Source: Heliopora coerulea (lineage: Eukaryota > Cnidaria > Anthozoa > Scleralcyonacea > Helioporidae). From it: 64,000 bases of DNA. The translations under genes and the position numbers were made by a program. The notes beneath the pieces are model-generated. The model was not told the DNA's origin. It saw nothing but the letters and a program-made list of their open reading frames with translations, and ran no database searches. Positions 1 to 12,332 of the stretch are shown here, piece by piece (positions within the stretch are counted from its first letter, which is position 1; the number at the start of each line of letters is the position of its first letter). The DNA is taken from assembly GCA_030142905.1 (NCBI GenBank), contig JASJOG010000157.1, positions 203,501-267,500 on the forward strand, given 5' to 3'.

Positions 1-288
1 TTGACTCATTACAAGTGGCTGCCATTGCCAGATCTCGGTCGCCCAAATCAGTATCATTGCCCCTGTTAGAAAATCGGCCACAGCAAGGTTGATAATGAGG
101 GCAGAGGAAACGTTGCGCAAGCATCGCAGAGGATCTACCACAAACACGATCACAAGGACTCCATTTGCAATCATTGCAAAAGAGCTCACGAATATGATGA
201 AGTAAATGTTAACCCTAAAAGCCATCACATCGTCACTGCTGGCATTGCTGAATGCAGTTTGATTTGGCAAGCTCGGAGTCGTTGCACT
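1..288 (-). CDS. Rhodopsin-type GPCR, exon with N-terminus, TM1 and start of TM2 (partial)
   Basis: Open in one minus frame from a splice acceptor (pyrimidine-rich run ending CCCACTAG at 299-289) to the window edge. The first ~21 residues are Ser/Thr/Asn-rich and hold two N-glycosylation sequons (NQT, NAS). Then comes a hydrophobic helix with the TM1 signature (ANGVLVIVFVV, equivalent to the family GN..V), a short loop DPLRCLRN, and the TM2 signature NLAVADFLTG. This is the class A receptor fold: a plasma-membrane receptor coupling a ligand to G proteins. Ligand and subfamily cannot be told from TM1-2. A stop codon lies just upstream of the acceptor in this frame, so translation must start in an earlier exon or at the internal ATG (225-223). 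The signal-peptide exon at 12333-12428 ends in the matching phase 0. The rest of the receptor lies left of the window. Confidence 0.85.
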
Positions 289-394
289 CTAGTGGGAAAG
301 AATGAAGCTCGATTTAGTGGAAATCTAGAATGATAGTCAACCCCATTCCTTTTCTCCGCAAAGGTAACTTTGGGGCGTTTAAAGCTTTAAAAAA

Positions 395-500
395 AGCTCA
401 TTAACTGATTTTTGTCCGTATCCGAATTTTTCATTTTAACATGACTAACGCCAGGCGATTTTAATCGTGAATGGAAGACGTCTTGGAAATCCTGTTTAGA
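395..500 (+). repeat. Dispersed repeat, CTAACGCCAG family, copy 1
   Basis: Shares the order TCCGTA.CCGA - CTAACGCCAG - AATTTT/GATTTTA - GAGAC/GAAGACGTCTTGGA with 8111-8215. Non-coding; two copies seen in direct orientation. Confidence 0.6.
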
Positions 501-594
501 CCACATATAGACTAGGCTTTTTTGGGTCTGTCGGGGTTGGGGTGGAGAGGCAGAAAGTACCCGCAGTGAATACCTCAAAAACCACCTGCCGTAT

Positions 595-725
595 GATAAT
601 GAATTCTCACAAGAGGATGGTATGCTAAATCTAAGTATATTTTACAATTTTGTTGTCATGGCAACACATTCTGATGTCATTGTGACGTCATCAGTTGTAA
701 AAACCTTAAAATTTAAGAAATCCAA
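595..725 (+). repeat. Dispersed repeat carrying a CRE palindrome
   Basis: Matches the reverse complement of 61981-62130 over about 130 bases: GGATG.TATGCT, TTTTGTTGTCAT, then TGACGTCATCAGTTGTAAAAA.CTTAAA. The perfect cAMP-response-element palindrome TGACGTCA is at 683-690. Because the palindrome belongs to the repeat, it is weak evidence for a promoter. Confidence 0.6.
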
Positions 726-3700
726 GATATCTTTTTAGGTTTATTTCTCATATTTTCATTTAACAAAGGTAAAATTATCATGTAAATAGTTCAATTTCTC
801 TTTACGGGGAAGTGTTTCATTTTTTAAGGTTGGTATTGTTAATAAGTGAAAAATTGCCATTGAATTACCTATTTTTACAATCTGTTTTCCAGCAACAAAA
901 ATTTCAGAACATTATGAAATTGAATCAAAATGACTCCTATTGTCTCCAAGTACGCTTGGAGTTATTGTAATAATAAAGACATCTCCATAAACAAAAATAT
1001 TCAACATTCGATGGAAGCCGCCATCTTTGACACCGGTAATCTCAACTTATAAGCTATTGCTAAGAACTATTAATAATTACCTTGTAACTGTATGTTTGCC
1101 ACAAAAAGAACGCGTTGTTGCCGTTTTGTAAGACTTAAGGCAAAAAAGGCGAACATAAAATATACTGGAAAGAAAACCTTTAAGAAAACACTGTGTCAAA
1201 ATTTATTGTTACTACGTGTTCTAAAATACTCCATAACTTTTTCTGGCCGAATATTTTATCACGGTTTTCCCAACCCGTAAATCCAAGTGATTGTTGAGAA
1301 AATTCGTAAAATTTTAGCTCAATAACTTTAATTGTTGGTGAGATATAAGGATTTAAATTTGCGGCATACACTTTCCTCCACCTCCCCTCAATCTAGATAG
1401 GGCTAGAATGACCCTGGAATTGATGGTCTTCAACCAGTGAACTCGATTACGTCACATTCAGTCCTTTTCGCGGTCTTGTGCTTCAGTTCCAGTCCCTTAC
1501 ACGACTTTAATTTTTAGTTTAGAAAAAATGCTCAGACGAAGATTTACTGGACCAATTTTGCATTAACGAGTATTTAAAAGTATTCATCATTACCATGTGG
1601 CCTAAGAAGTGTGCTAAATTGTCTAATTAAAGGTGGTAAACTAACGGTAAAAAGTGGACTTGCATTTAGTATATTCCTGAAGAAATTTTTCCGAACCGTT
1701 TTATCAGGTTTCTCGTTAGTTTAGTAATTTATTTTTCGTAAAAATATATAACCTGTAACTCGGTTTGCCTTTGTAGAAATATATTGAAAATTCTTAAACT
1801 CATTTCTATCATTTGAAGACATGTTTTGTGAGTATTTTCAAAGAAAACTCTTCAGAAAATGTAAAAAGTCACGTGGGAGACTAGAACTAACGTACAAGAC
1901 CGCGTAGGGGACAAAAACTGACATACAAAATTGCTCTCCATGGGCGGCCATCTTGGCTCCACATTTCATTGTCCAGTTAACAATCCAGATATGGAAATCA
2001 AGATCATTGTCTCCAACAATATCCCTCTGAAATTAAACTCAGCCATTCCTGAAAGAAGGCGCTTGTGACGAACTTGTGACTGTAGGAACATCAGTGGCGA
2101 AAGAAGGGGGTGACCGTAGCCCCCAATCATCTTCTTAGCTATAGTTTGTCCGTCGGAAATCCGTTGTAAAAACATATGTGAAGGGGTATTTCAGTTCAGA
2201 TTTTAGTGTTCTAAAATGCTGTTGCAATTGCTTCCTAGGAGAATTAACCATTAAAATTTTTTGTAGGGAATGCGGGAAACCACTGCTAAAGATGTTAGTC
2301 TTTGTACTCGAAAGTCCCTACCAGTGCTACTGTTTTGCAGATTGGTCTAAATCCAAGCAGAAGCAGTTCAGTGCAAACTAAAGTGTCTTCAACGATTAGA
2401 GTTTAGTCTCAGTTATCTTGCCTCATCCTCCCAACAGACTCCTCCTAACGCCACTAATGAACAGTGTAACTGTTTTGTTGACAAATTTGTTAGTGACCAT
2501 ATGAGATATCAACCTTTAAGATACGTTTAGTTTAGTGTTGATAATAATTGTTAATTAAGACTATAAAGCACACCAGTTATCAGGTTTCACTTAGTTTTTA
2601 ACCACGAGGAACAACCGGAGAATGCGTATAGGACAACTTGGGGAACACGTTGAGTTATTTCAGATAAAACGAGGACACCCGTCACAAAAGTAAGTAAGAA
2701 GTTGCTATATGGAATGACTGACTGTACTTACACCTGAATAGGATATCGCTTAAAGTTTACATTTGCATTTAATTTTAGATCGAATAATGAAAATACTAGT
2801 GTCATTACAAATGCATATTATACGATTTGTAGGAGTCCTTGTTAGACTGAAATATGGTCAATATCCTGTGGTCCAAACAGTGAGGTCCTGCATGGGCAAA
2901 ACTGCTCAGGAAATATTGTTGCAGATATTAACATTGCTTCCTTGCTATGTCTCCAGTGGCGTAGCCAAGGGGGAGCAAGAGGGAGCGGTCCTCCTCCCCA
3001 ATCGCCTCTATGGTCATCCAAGAGAAAATGTTAAATGTGCAGAGAGATTTATGGGGGAAGGGGTTTCTGCTCTTATTGCGTGGTCAGCTGAGTTAACATG
3101 CAGTAATTGTTACCTTATTGGATGACATGACAAAATTTTCAATTTTCATGGTAAATTTTCGGTTCATTCTCCTTCAAAGATTGTGGAAAAAGAGTGGATC
3201 ATACACTACATATGATTAAGTAATTCAAAGGTTCTATGGCGACATTAATTCTTCAGAGGGGTCCGATATGTTTCTGTAAGAATTGCTGCGCCCCAAAGTT
3301 CAAACCCTGGCAACACTACTGAATGTCTCTCGAACATGGCAAACTGAGAAAGAAATATTTTGTGAGGAACATTCAAGAACAGTGTAAATTATTGTATACA
3401 GTGCAGTGTATACAGCGAAACCCTGGGTACTAGGCAACATTGGAGAACAAAGAAACAATATTTCTGAAAAAGAAATCAAGGCTGGAAAGAAAGAAAAATG
3501 TTTCGGAATTCTCTGAGAAACATTTTTTGCACAGTAAATTTTGCTTCCACAACAACAGTTTCCTCGGATAGGCAAATGGATAAATATCTGAAGAAAACTC
3601 GAAAATCTCAAATGTTTCGGCAACAATGTTTCCACGTTTTCCTACTGCTAAAATTTTCTCTGTTGTTTAGTCTGACGAATCAGCAGCCTTTCACAGACAA

Positions 3701-3740
3701 AATGTTATTCAGGTAAGTAATGTCATGATCATAATACATG
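726..3740. other. Non-coding, no gene recognised
   Basis: AT-rich sequence. The short open frames in it show no domain, signal peptide or splice-site support. A hAT-type terminus lies at 2954. If the two-exon GPCR model is right, all of 289-12332 is intron. Confidence 0.5.
2954..3015 (+). mobile_element. hAT-type terminus, single end only
   Basis: Begins CAGTGGCGTAGCCAAGGGGG, the same terminal form as the complete hAT elements at 3749, 5314 and 44681. No matching opposite end with an 8-bp direct repeat was found nearby, so it is a fragment or a solo end. Confidence 0.45.
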
Positions 3741-3748
3741 CCACAATA

Positions 3749-4251
3749 CAGGGTGTAGGAAGCTAGTCGAAGTTAGGGGGACTGGGAGCAAAATTTAAGT
3801 TCAAGATGAGCTTTTTCGGGAAATGTTTACAACTTTATTGTTGACAATGCTGATACAATACTTACAATTCTATATCTATGGTAAGGAACATTATGGAGGC
3901 TTGCTAATTTATTCATTACAAGACTAAAAATGTTTTTGCTCTATTAACCTTTAATTTCAACGATGCTAAACGTGATCATGCGTTCATCAGTTTTAATGGC
4001 ATCTGTGGGCAACTCTCGAGTATGATAAAGCATCAACTATTGTTAATGCTATGCACAGTGGATTAGATTTTTAAATATTGTCTAGTTTAATTTTGAAACG
4101 CAAGTGCGTGCGATGGTAAAAATTAAAAAATAAACACTTTGCATATTGTTACCATATTTGTTTGTAAGTGGGGCCGATCAATATTCTGGCCTTCCGAAAT
4201 ATAATGTGGGGGATCTTAAGCCCCCGTGCCCCTCCGCTTCCCACGCCACTG
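3749..4251. mobile_element. Non-autonomous hAT element (503 bp) with 8-bp TSD
   Basis: Flanked by perfect 8-bp repeats CCACAATA (3741-3748 and 4252-4259), the target-duplication length of hAT transposases. The ends are imperfect inverted repeats: CAGGGTGTAGGAAGC on the left, CAGTGGCGTGGGAAGC read inward from the right. The interior has no transposase and is AT-rich. It would need a transposase in trans, such as that of the element at 44681-48013, whose ends are similar. Confidence 0.85.
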
Positions 4252-4259
4252 CCACAATA

Positions 4260-5305
4260 AAAGAAATCATGGAGAAAAAATCGTCATGCATCTGTTTTTG
4301 AATTTCAAAATGTAATCATATACCTTACATACCAGATAGTTTTTTTTAAATATTTGCCATTATAAGTTTAAAAACTTAAAGAAGGTTTTTACAGCTGGAT
4401 TTTAAGCACTTATAACCTTGACATATACGGACGTAACAAGTTGTTGAACGTTAAGGCGCTGTGTTTGAAAACATGTGGAACAAAGACTTGTGCAAGGGGC
4501 CTAAATACGAGCTAGAAGGGTGTATTTCTTACGTTCGTTTTTCTTAGTCTCAAAAATTAAACCCAGGCCATGTGGGTTGATTAAATTGTCTCAATAGTTA
4601 GTCACTTTGAACTCAAAATAGTGTTTGTGTCTTCAAAACGTAAAAGGTAGTCGAAATTATTGTGCTAAGACGCATTCACATTAATTTTCATCAAATTAAA
4701 AGTTGAAATATCAGCATGAGATATTAAGATTGTCATGCATTATTGTTTTCAAAATTAAGTCAACATTGTTAAAAAACATAAGAAAATATATGATTAAGTT
4801 TTGATATCCAAGTCGTTTTAACTTAGTTTATCTTTTGGCGAACTTGGTCTACCTTTATTTTTAAAATCATTTCCACCACCCTTAAACTGTTTTTAATTAT
4901 CAATATTAAACATCAAAGTCTTACAGATGCTGATCCTTTCAAAGAAACAAACAAGTCCTCACGCACCGCAGACTGACAAAATATCAATCGAATTCGCTCG
5001 GGGAAAGAAAGAAAATCTAACCCGCATTTGTTCTAAGAACAGAGACAGTTGTTGAAGTGTAAATACTACTAACAGAGAGCAGTTTTCTATTATCCAGATC
5101 ATGTTTCCGTTGACCGTGGGCAAACCCAGATTTGTTTTTCTTTATTTGCTATAATATCAAAATATAGTAGTTGAGTATTTGCCAGACTTAAGTACTCTGT
5201 GATTAGCTATTTTAAGAAATGCTCTTGAAAAGTGTCCTGCTTTTGGGATCTATTTAAAACTTTGCTTTCCATGGAAGAATATTGATCGAATGTAAACAAT
5301 CCCAC
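4260..5305. other. Non-coding, no feature recognised
   Basis: AT-rich sequence between two hAT insertions; no open frame of note and no repeat recognised. Confidence 0.5.
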
Positions 5306-5313
5306 GTTGTAAG

Positions 5314-5801
5314 CAGAGGCGTAACCAGTTTCTTACTCCTGGGTAGGCAAAATCAGAAAAATATTCCTCAAAATGAGTTTCAAACGTGAAGTCCGAGAGA
5401 ATCTTTGCAGGGTTCAAGGACCAGCCTTGAGGGTCCTCGAGGGATCCAGGGAAGGTTTTGGTTAATCGAATTCTACACTACTTTTACCATAGGTTTTAAG
5501 CCTGATTTATTATTGAGTTAATTGCACCGTATTCGTTGCATAATTATATTGCACGGCAGATTTTCTACGATATTTTTTTTATTTTCCTTTTTTCTCCTTC
5601 GTTTTTTTCTCCATTTTTTCCCTCTTCAGCCCTTCCTTCATTTCCTTTTCCTATTTACATTTATCTCTTCATTTACCTTTCTGTTCTTTCTTTCTTCCTT
5701 CCTTCTCCCCTCAGTTTTCTCATATATTCCTTAATTTTTCCTCAGGGATTTTATCCAGGTGGGTAAGCTGCCAACCCAGGAAAACCCCAGTTACGCCACT
5801 G
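5314..5801. mobile_element. Non-autonomous hAT element (488 bp) with 8-bp TSD
   Basis: Perfect 8-bp direct repeats GTTGTAAG at 5306-5313 and 5802-5809. Termini CAGAGGCGTAACCAG (left) and CAGTGGCGTAACTGG (right, read inward). The interior holds a long T/TC-rich tract (about 5570-5745) and no transposase. Same terminal family as the 44681 hAT element. Confidence 0.87.
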
Positions 5802-6019
5802 GTTGTAAGACCTCGTCCGAATGAAATGTGAATGTTTAAAAAATATTAATCATATTTTATCTCCATCATTTATCAACATATTTTTACACTGGTTGCAGCT
5901 GGAGCAGTTGCATGGGTAAAAAAGTCTCTCATGATAAAAAGTCTCTCATGATAAAAATGTCTCTCATGATAAAAAAGTCTCTTGGGGTGAAAAAGAAGAA
6001 TAGGTGGGATTTCGAATGA

Positions 6020-6235
6020 AGTCATAATGGTAATGATAATGATCGTGATCATGGACATGATAATGACAATGACAGCGATAACGATGACGATAACGATAAC
6101 AATAATGACAACGATAAAGAAAACGACAACGACAATGACATCGATAACGATAATGATAATGATAATGGTAATGATAATGGTAATGGTAATGATAATAATA
6201 ATGATGATAGTATAATAATAATAACAACAATAATT
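6020..6235. repeat. Degenerate (AATGAT/GATAAC)n low-complexity tract
   Basis: Tri- and hexanucleotide repeats of the type AATGATAATGAT and GACAACGATAAC. The frames across it (Met/Thr/Ile or His/Tyr runs) are repeat translation, not genes. Just upstream, at about 5918-5990, the unit TCTCTCATGATAAAAA is repeated about three times. Confidence 0.85.
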
Positions 6236-6239
6236 ACAA

Positions 6240-7085
6240 CTGTAGTGAGTGTTGAATTATTGGATTATTAAAAGGGAAGTATTGCGCAAGTAGTTCTGGA
6301 CGTTTAAATAAGAAAACAAGGAGCTAATTCAGTAAAAAAACTTTGTGTTTCAAAGAAGAAAAACATTTTGTTAAACTTTCCATGCATGCAGCTGTCATGT
6401 AAAAACGGCAAATCAATAATAGAAAAAATGAAAGTCCAAACCAATAAGATAATAAAGAACAAAGGAAAAAGTTCGTGCATGAAAGGCTTAATGGCAAAGG
6501 AAAATCACACTAAGATTTGTCAAATAATAATAATAATTAGAACTAGCTATGACGTCCGCTTTCCTTACTATGGTAACTCCACCAACAAGTGAGTCACTAC
6601 CAGATTGCCTTGGACCTTTCACTAGCGACATTTTCAAGTTAGAGAGTCAGTGAGAAACATACCGGACGAAAAGCATCTCGTAAACTCAATATTTGAAAAA
6701 TTAAAATGAGACTAAAACATTCATTACAATAGCCTGTAATCATGATCTTGTTGCATTCATTGCCCAGTTTTGCACTAAAATTTTTCGAGCATGGAATTAC
6801 AAAAATTTTGCGGTCTTGAATATTTAGTTTTGCGAGAAGTTGTTTTTCCGAGTATATTTCCGGCATCTGTTTAGGTTGACATGGCTTCATCACAAACTTT
6901 CACAAAACATTTTTCACCTACGCGTCGCTGACCATGGTGAACATTAGAATAAGATTTTTCATTTGCGCGTTCATCGCGACAGTTTACGATATGACGTACG
7001 CGTTGTTTGCGAATGTCTGTGATGACGTCATCGTTAATTGCTTACATCGTTTCCGCTGAATCTAAAGGCCTTTATTCTTCCGTAA
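6240..7085. other. Non-coding; CRE palindrome at 7023-7030
   Basis: No coding evidence. The stretch 6900-7060 is relatively rich in CpG and has a perfect TGACGTCA, so it could be a regulatory patch, but no gene start could be tied to it. Confidence 0.35.
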
Positions 7086-7382
7086 TTTTTGGCGAGAATT
7101 AGGCTACGATTTTGCAGGAATATTTATCCTCCAGCAGACAACAATTTGAAGTCGATTGTTGTAAACCACAGGGATTTCATTGCACTTTGCCGGGCGACCG
7201 TCGTTATTATTGTTGCGATTTGGGCAGCAGTTTCTGCTGCGATTTTAATTGGTGATTATATGAACAAAACAAAATCTGCTTGTTTTTCCTTGATAGGTTT
7301 TTACGTTTTGGCTTTTATGTCATTTTTCGTAAGTAAAGAGATGACGAAATGTTGGGAATTGCTTCAAACAAATTTTGGATAA
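7086..7382 (+). CDS. Hypothetical two-helix membrane ORF (weak)
   Basis: An open frame of about 99 codons with no in-frame ATG near its 5' end. It encodes two clear hydrophobic stretches (ATVVIIVAIWAAVSAAILI and FSLIGFYVLAFMSFFV) separated by a polar DYMNKTKSAC loop, ending in a charged tail and a stop. Not recognised. The lack of a good ATG, a clear acceptor or a family match makes it weak; it could be an exon, a remnant, or chance hydrophobicity in T-rich DNA. Confidence 0.2.
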   Translation, partial: FLARIRLRFCRNIYPPADNNLKSIVVNHRDFIALCRATVVIIVAIWAAVSAAILIGDYMNKTKSACFSLIGFYVLAFMSFFVSKEMTKCWELLQTNFG

Positions 7383-9200
7383 GATTTCGTGAGAAAATCG
7401 TACGTTAATTCGAACAAGTTCGAGAAAAGCCACAGTAGATAAACCGCCAAGGTGTCGCCGTGAAATTGTCGCTAGTTTACACAAGCGAATTGAAGTTGCA
7501 GTCGGGGGCGCGATAAAAATCGCATCATAAGGCGTTTGTGCAAATGTGCCTTTACGATCACATTGAGATCAATGGCAAAAATTTAAACGGATGGAAGGAT
7601 AATAAGTAAACAAATATTCAACCGGTATCGCAACGATATGAGGGAAGCATTGCTATGGGAAAAACATATCTGGAAGACCATCTCTGTAATAACGTATTTT
7701 CATCAACAATTCGTGATACTCTTAGGAAAATTTCACTCGGTCATTTGACATGTGAGAACGACTGAAACTAGAATATTTTCTCCAGTGAAATATCCAGAAT
7801 TGATGCGTGAAATCATAATAAAATATTTCGAAATTTCACATGTCAAAACAAACTCTATGTAAAATAAACAATGAAATATGGCTTTTACCTTAAGTTACTG
7901 CTAACCTGAAGTGTAGAGGACTTTTAAAATCAACGAAACATGTATTTTATGAATAAAATTAAAGACTCGCATCAGAAATTTTTATTTTCTAATAAGGAAT
8001 TAAAGCATTTTTTCGCACGGAAATATTATTTGATATAAAAAATTAGAAGTAATTCTCTGTATTTGGAACACCCGATTCATTCTCAGCCGGATTCCTGAAT
8101 GGGCCGTCTGTTAACCCTTTTCGGTCCGTACCCGACTTTTCGATCATACTCTAGCTAACGCCAGACAATTTTTCTCGACAATGAGAGACGTCTTGGAAGG
8201 AAAAGGATTATACGTAGCAGGGAAGGAGCTTGCAATGGTTTTCACTGGACAAACGACAATAAACGTCATAAGCATCATGTTTGATACTTATAACTTGTTT
8301 TATGACCCTTAAAACGCTCCAGTTCTCCTAAAACGACTGCTGTCTCTGGGTGAATTCAATCTTAAGTAACAGCTTTTTTCAATCCGTGAGCTGACGTCTT
8401 CTTTAAGACGTCACAATGGTTTGGGTAAAGTTGTGTGCATAACGGTGACGGTGTTGAGAATATTCTGGAAAATAAAAACTACTCATTTTCTTTGTCTTGC
8501 AAGAATTCTTTTGTTTAAAGGACGTTGATCGTTGATTTTCACGTCGTAGATCTTAAGACCCCGATGCTTTTTTTATCAGAAGATCAAAGAACTGATCTTC
8601 CGATAGCAAGCGACGATCGTAAAAGCTGGTGACGTAGTTTGAATATTTTTAAGGAAGAGCAGGGTAAACAAAACAAAAGTCTCCAGGTTCATTGATATTT
8701 TTTATCGACCAGAATAACAGGTACTTTTTAAGAGATTTAAAAAATAGAAAAAAAAATTAGCATCAGCAGACATGCTTACTATCATTAAAAATCCAGTGTC
8801 CGTTTCCCGACAGCTTCGACTGTAACGGCCTTTTAGAGTGTTTGGACTGTTGTTCTCAATAACCATTTATCAATGTGTTGGTGGGATAGTAGGTCTTTTT
8901 TGTTTGTTATACAATTTCTCTTTCACATAATTTTATCAAACTAAAGGCATAAAGATCTTAAAGGCGCTGGCGAGACAACTTTTCAGAAACCCTCACAGGA
9001 TTTTAAACCCCGAAAGTTATGTGCTCCGTTGATACAATCGCCGAATTATTTGGCGTCTGAGAGTTAATTAAAAAGGAAAAAAAACTTTTGCCCGACTTAA
9101 TTTGCCAACGAAATGACCCGACAAAATTAGCTGGGAGTAGCTCCCCAGCCACCCGACCACTAAGCCACTATATTCGATGGAAACAGCTGTGAGATATTAA
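7383..9200. other. Non-coding with dispersed repeat copies
   Basis: 8111-8215 is the second copy of the CTAACGCCAG repeat seen at 395-500. 8262-8365 is an inverted copy of 14881-14975. No gene recognised. Confidence 0.5.
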
Positions 9201-9204
9201 CTTT

Positions 9205-9251
9205 AGTGGAGATTTCTGACGAAGGGCCTTCGCTCGAAACGTTAGAAAACC
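9205..9251 (+). ncRNA. Hammerhead-ribozyme-like motif, PLE-type family 1
   Basis: Order of elements: GTGG arm, CTGACGA (9216-9222), one unpaired A, 4-bp stem GGGC/GCTC with loop CTTC, GAAA, CGTT, then a closing arm ending CCAC. It follows the type I hammerhead plan (core CUGANGA...GAAA...UH) but has one extra base between the core and stem II, so activity is doubtful. The same string recurs in the foldback at 49614-49806. Confidence 0.35.
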
Positions 9252-10200
9252 ACTCTTCACATTTCGGCACTACTCAGACCTTTCCGATTATTTCACTAAG
9301 ATTTCAACAGTGCCTACGCAGCACTCTATTTTATTTCATGGTTTTAATCTTCTCTTTCATTTTCTCCGAGTAGCGTAGGTTGTCTTAAACGTTTTCGTGC
9401 TTATTAACAAGATATACGGAAACTTGAAAACGTTCTGCAGCTTGCATAGTGTAAATCGTTAATTAGTCGACAAAGACGTGGTCTCCTAATAAATTACATT
9501 TCAAAGCGCTTATGAAAAGCGTATGAAAAATACGTAAAAGAGTAAGTTGAGCTTTTACACGTCGTTCGAACACTGCCTACGCGCCGCTCTGCCTTTATAT
9601 CAATAAAAAAACATACATTAAGGAACCCTTGGTGTCGTTGTTTACCCAATATTTAGAAATGTAGTATAGTTTATGACAAATCGTCAACTCTAGGTCTCTC
9701 GTATTTTACTCTTTTTTAGGTGCTAAGCCTTACTATATCTGACGCAGGTTATGTAATGTTATGCACCTTATACCATGTTGCTACGTTGGTATATCTCCCT
9801 TCGACGATCCTAGGATCGTCACTTGATATATCACTTAAATACCTCCTTCCCATAAAATCCTTACTTAATATTTAGTACACGGATTTTCCTCCTTGTTCTG
9901 TCGTCTTTTTATTTTCATAGGATTGAGTTTATTAATAAAATATCATTTAAAGGGAAAGTGATATCAGTTGGTTGAGGCAACTGGTGTTGGAACTTTCACA
10001 ATTTTTTTCATCTTCTTTTTAAGATGAAACGAAACAGACCTTAATGAAATGAATCGTAAATCAGAACTCTTTCTGAAGTTAGGTAGTTTGGCTGACATTT
10101 GATATTAAACTAGAATTTTGGAGCCTGGAAAAGTCCGCGACTCAATGATTGTGAATAGCCCTCCATTAAAATTTAATGAGGTACTCATTTTCTTGGACTA
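9252..10200. other. Non-coding; probable element debris
   Basis: The phrase CACTGCCTACGC.GC.CTCT occurs near 9313 and again near 9574, suggesting two copies of a short repeat downstream of the hammerhead-like motif. No gene. Confidence 0.35.
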
Positions 10201-10229
10201 AAAGTTTAATCCACTCGAGCGAAGCACAA

Positions 10230-10600
10230 GAAAATGTTCACAGGACAATTTATGACATATTGTATAAAAACAATAAACCATAAGCTCAGACATCTGCTTT
10301 TAAAACATAAGTTGCTGTAACACCAGGTAATTTTTACGCAGCAGTACTCAAAATGTTGTGATAAAATGCAATAAGGAAAACAAAAAATTGCTTTTAAGAT
10401 GTAAGTTACTGTCACACCAGGCAATTTCTTATGTAACGGTACTCGAAATTTCGTGGTCCAACAAAATTACGACAGAAAGAACTGATTGTTTTTGATATAT
10501 GTTACAGTGACACCATGCAATTTTTTACACACTAGTACTGGAAATTTTGCGGTGCAACTGAGATTACGACAGAAAGAACTGACTGCATAGCATCAGCCCT
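10230..10600 (+). repeat. Diverged tandem repeat, period ~95 bp, three units
   Basis: CACCAGG or CACCATG followed by (C)AATTT recurs at 10321, 10415 and 10511 (spacing 94 and 96). Each unit carries a GTTRCTGTNACACC lead-in, a GGTACTCGAAATTTYG-like middle, and in units 2 and 3 ATTACGACAGAAAGAACTGA. Units are clearly diverged. Confidence 0.75.
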
Positions 10601-10927
10601 CTACTGTGATGAGATGCAGCGTTTTCACTGCGCCAATTGTTTAGTTCCACTTTCGGCAATGCTCTACGCAACAAAATGTGGCGAGTTTGTTGCTAGCGGT
10701 GGGTATCACACTTTTGCTAAATTCAAGAAATTTTGCTTCGCAACCCGAGCAAAAAAATCATGACATTAGCCAGATTCCATACAATTATTTTAAGCGCTAC
10801 TAAATAACTTTGGTTGTATAATTTGCACAGTTCGTTATAGTGAGTCGAAAACAACAGCACTTAGCACTTATGCATAACATTTCCGCCGACGACGCGGAAT
10901 TTTAATTTCAAGTGCCGTCGTGAGAAT

Positions 10928-11554
10928 TTACGATTGGCGGCCAATAATCGCTTTAAAAACTAAAGTAGATGTTGATGGCGGCAGCGAAGACACAACAGCT
11001 GCTGATGTACATCTCAGATATGAAAAAAACCTAAACATGTAATTACAAATATCGAAAATCTTGGTGAATTTTTTAAAGCTGCTTACGCATTTCATGATAA
11101 AGCAAATTTCGGTAGTTTGAAATGCAAGGATTTCACATGAGATAGCCTTTTTCAGTAAACAGGATTTAATGGAAGAATTAAATATAATGGCGCGATATCC
11201 CTTGTTTCGGTCTGAAGCATTTTTACTCCAGAAAATCGGCAAACTAATAGCTTTCCTTCTCGAAGATTTGATTCGGTTGAAAATACAATTTTTATTAGAA
11301 TTAAGGTAAAACATTTTTCTAGAGAGCGTTATATGAGACTGTGCTATTTTGTATATGGAGGATAAATGTGATATTAATTTCGAGAAAAAAACGTGCATAT
11401 CACTCTTCTGTTTTTGTAGTTTGAATTTACAAATGATGTATACAACATTTCTTGAATAATGAGGTATACTACATTGCTCTTTTGACCAATGGAAGTTTTC
11501 AACCTTAGGGATAAGGGGTCCATTTAAAAAACAGCTGCTGGTAATAATTCTCAA
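10928..11554 (-). CDS. Unassigned 208-codon open frame (weak)
   Basis: The longest uninterrupted frame of the left third. It is rich in Ile, Phe, Lys, Ser and Cys, with no recognisable domain, no signal peptide and a composition like translated AT-rich DNA. On the opposite strand the beginning (about 10950-11040) reads as an acidic stretch before stops intervene, so the region may be decayed coding sequence of either orientation. It lies inside the presumed GPCR intron. Confidence 0.2.
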   Translation of the reverse strand: MRIITSSCFLNGPLIPKVENFHWSKEQCSIPHYSRNVVYIICKFKLQKQKSDMHVFFSKLISHLSSIYKIAQSHITLSRKMFYLNSNKNCIFNRIKSSRRKAISLPIFWSKNASDRNKGYRAIIFNSSIKSCLLKKAISCEILAFQTTEICFIMKCVSSFKKFTKIFDICNYMFRFFSYLRCTSAAVVSSLPPSTSTLVFKAIIGRQS

Positions 11555-12332
11555 CAGCTCAGTTAACTTCTAAATTTTCAAAAATACAATAACTGACATA
11601 AACAAGTTAAAGGTGAAGAAATACTTGACTTTCCACTGACACGAATATTGAGTAATCCCAATGGAAAGTAAAGCAAAAAACGTTCATTTTATTTCGACAT
11701 GGAGCAAGGAATATTAGTTCTATTTACATGATTTCGTCTCGAATGAATTAAAATCTCGATAAAAATGACAAGTCAGCTTGACTTGAATTACGTTTACTTC
11801 TTCATCTATCTCCAGCCATAACTGAGGTTATATTTTGCTACTTTCGTGGCAACTTTATTTTTTTTTTTTTTTTTGCAAATACGAGGACAAGATGCTGTCC
11901 AAGAGGTTTGATAAGACCAAACCAAGAACCCTTTAACAAGATCTTAGGGTGGCAAATGCAATATTGAGTAAATATGACAAGTTTTACAAAGAGCCAATAG
12001 GTACGAATGTTTCTCTCCCAAAAATGTCAAAAAAATAATAAAATCAAAACCGACACTTCTCAAGGAAATCTTTAAGGTATTTCATGTATTTATTGAGACA
12101 AGTATACGCGCTTAAATCTATGAAACACTATTCAAACATTGTATGTTTAACTTGAACGCTATAGAACCATGCCTTTTAGTTGTAACTTGCAAGTACGATT
12201 CTTCAGTAAAGGGGAAAGATACTTTCAGAGAAAAATCTGCATTGGAATTGTAAGGTAAGTTTAGAAGACACTGCTTCCCTAAAAATACGAATTATATTTA
12301 CGATCCATTAAAAGAGCAATACTTTTACTCAC

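Noticed and set aside
5964..6230. His/Tyr-rich and Met/Thr-rich ORFs on the two strands
   Set aside because: Translation of a degenerate (AATGAT)n tract with no other support.
7023..7030. CRE palindromes (7023, 683, 62033) as promoters
   Set aside because: Two of the three belong to a dispersed repeat and none can be tied to a transcription start.
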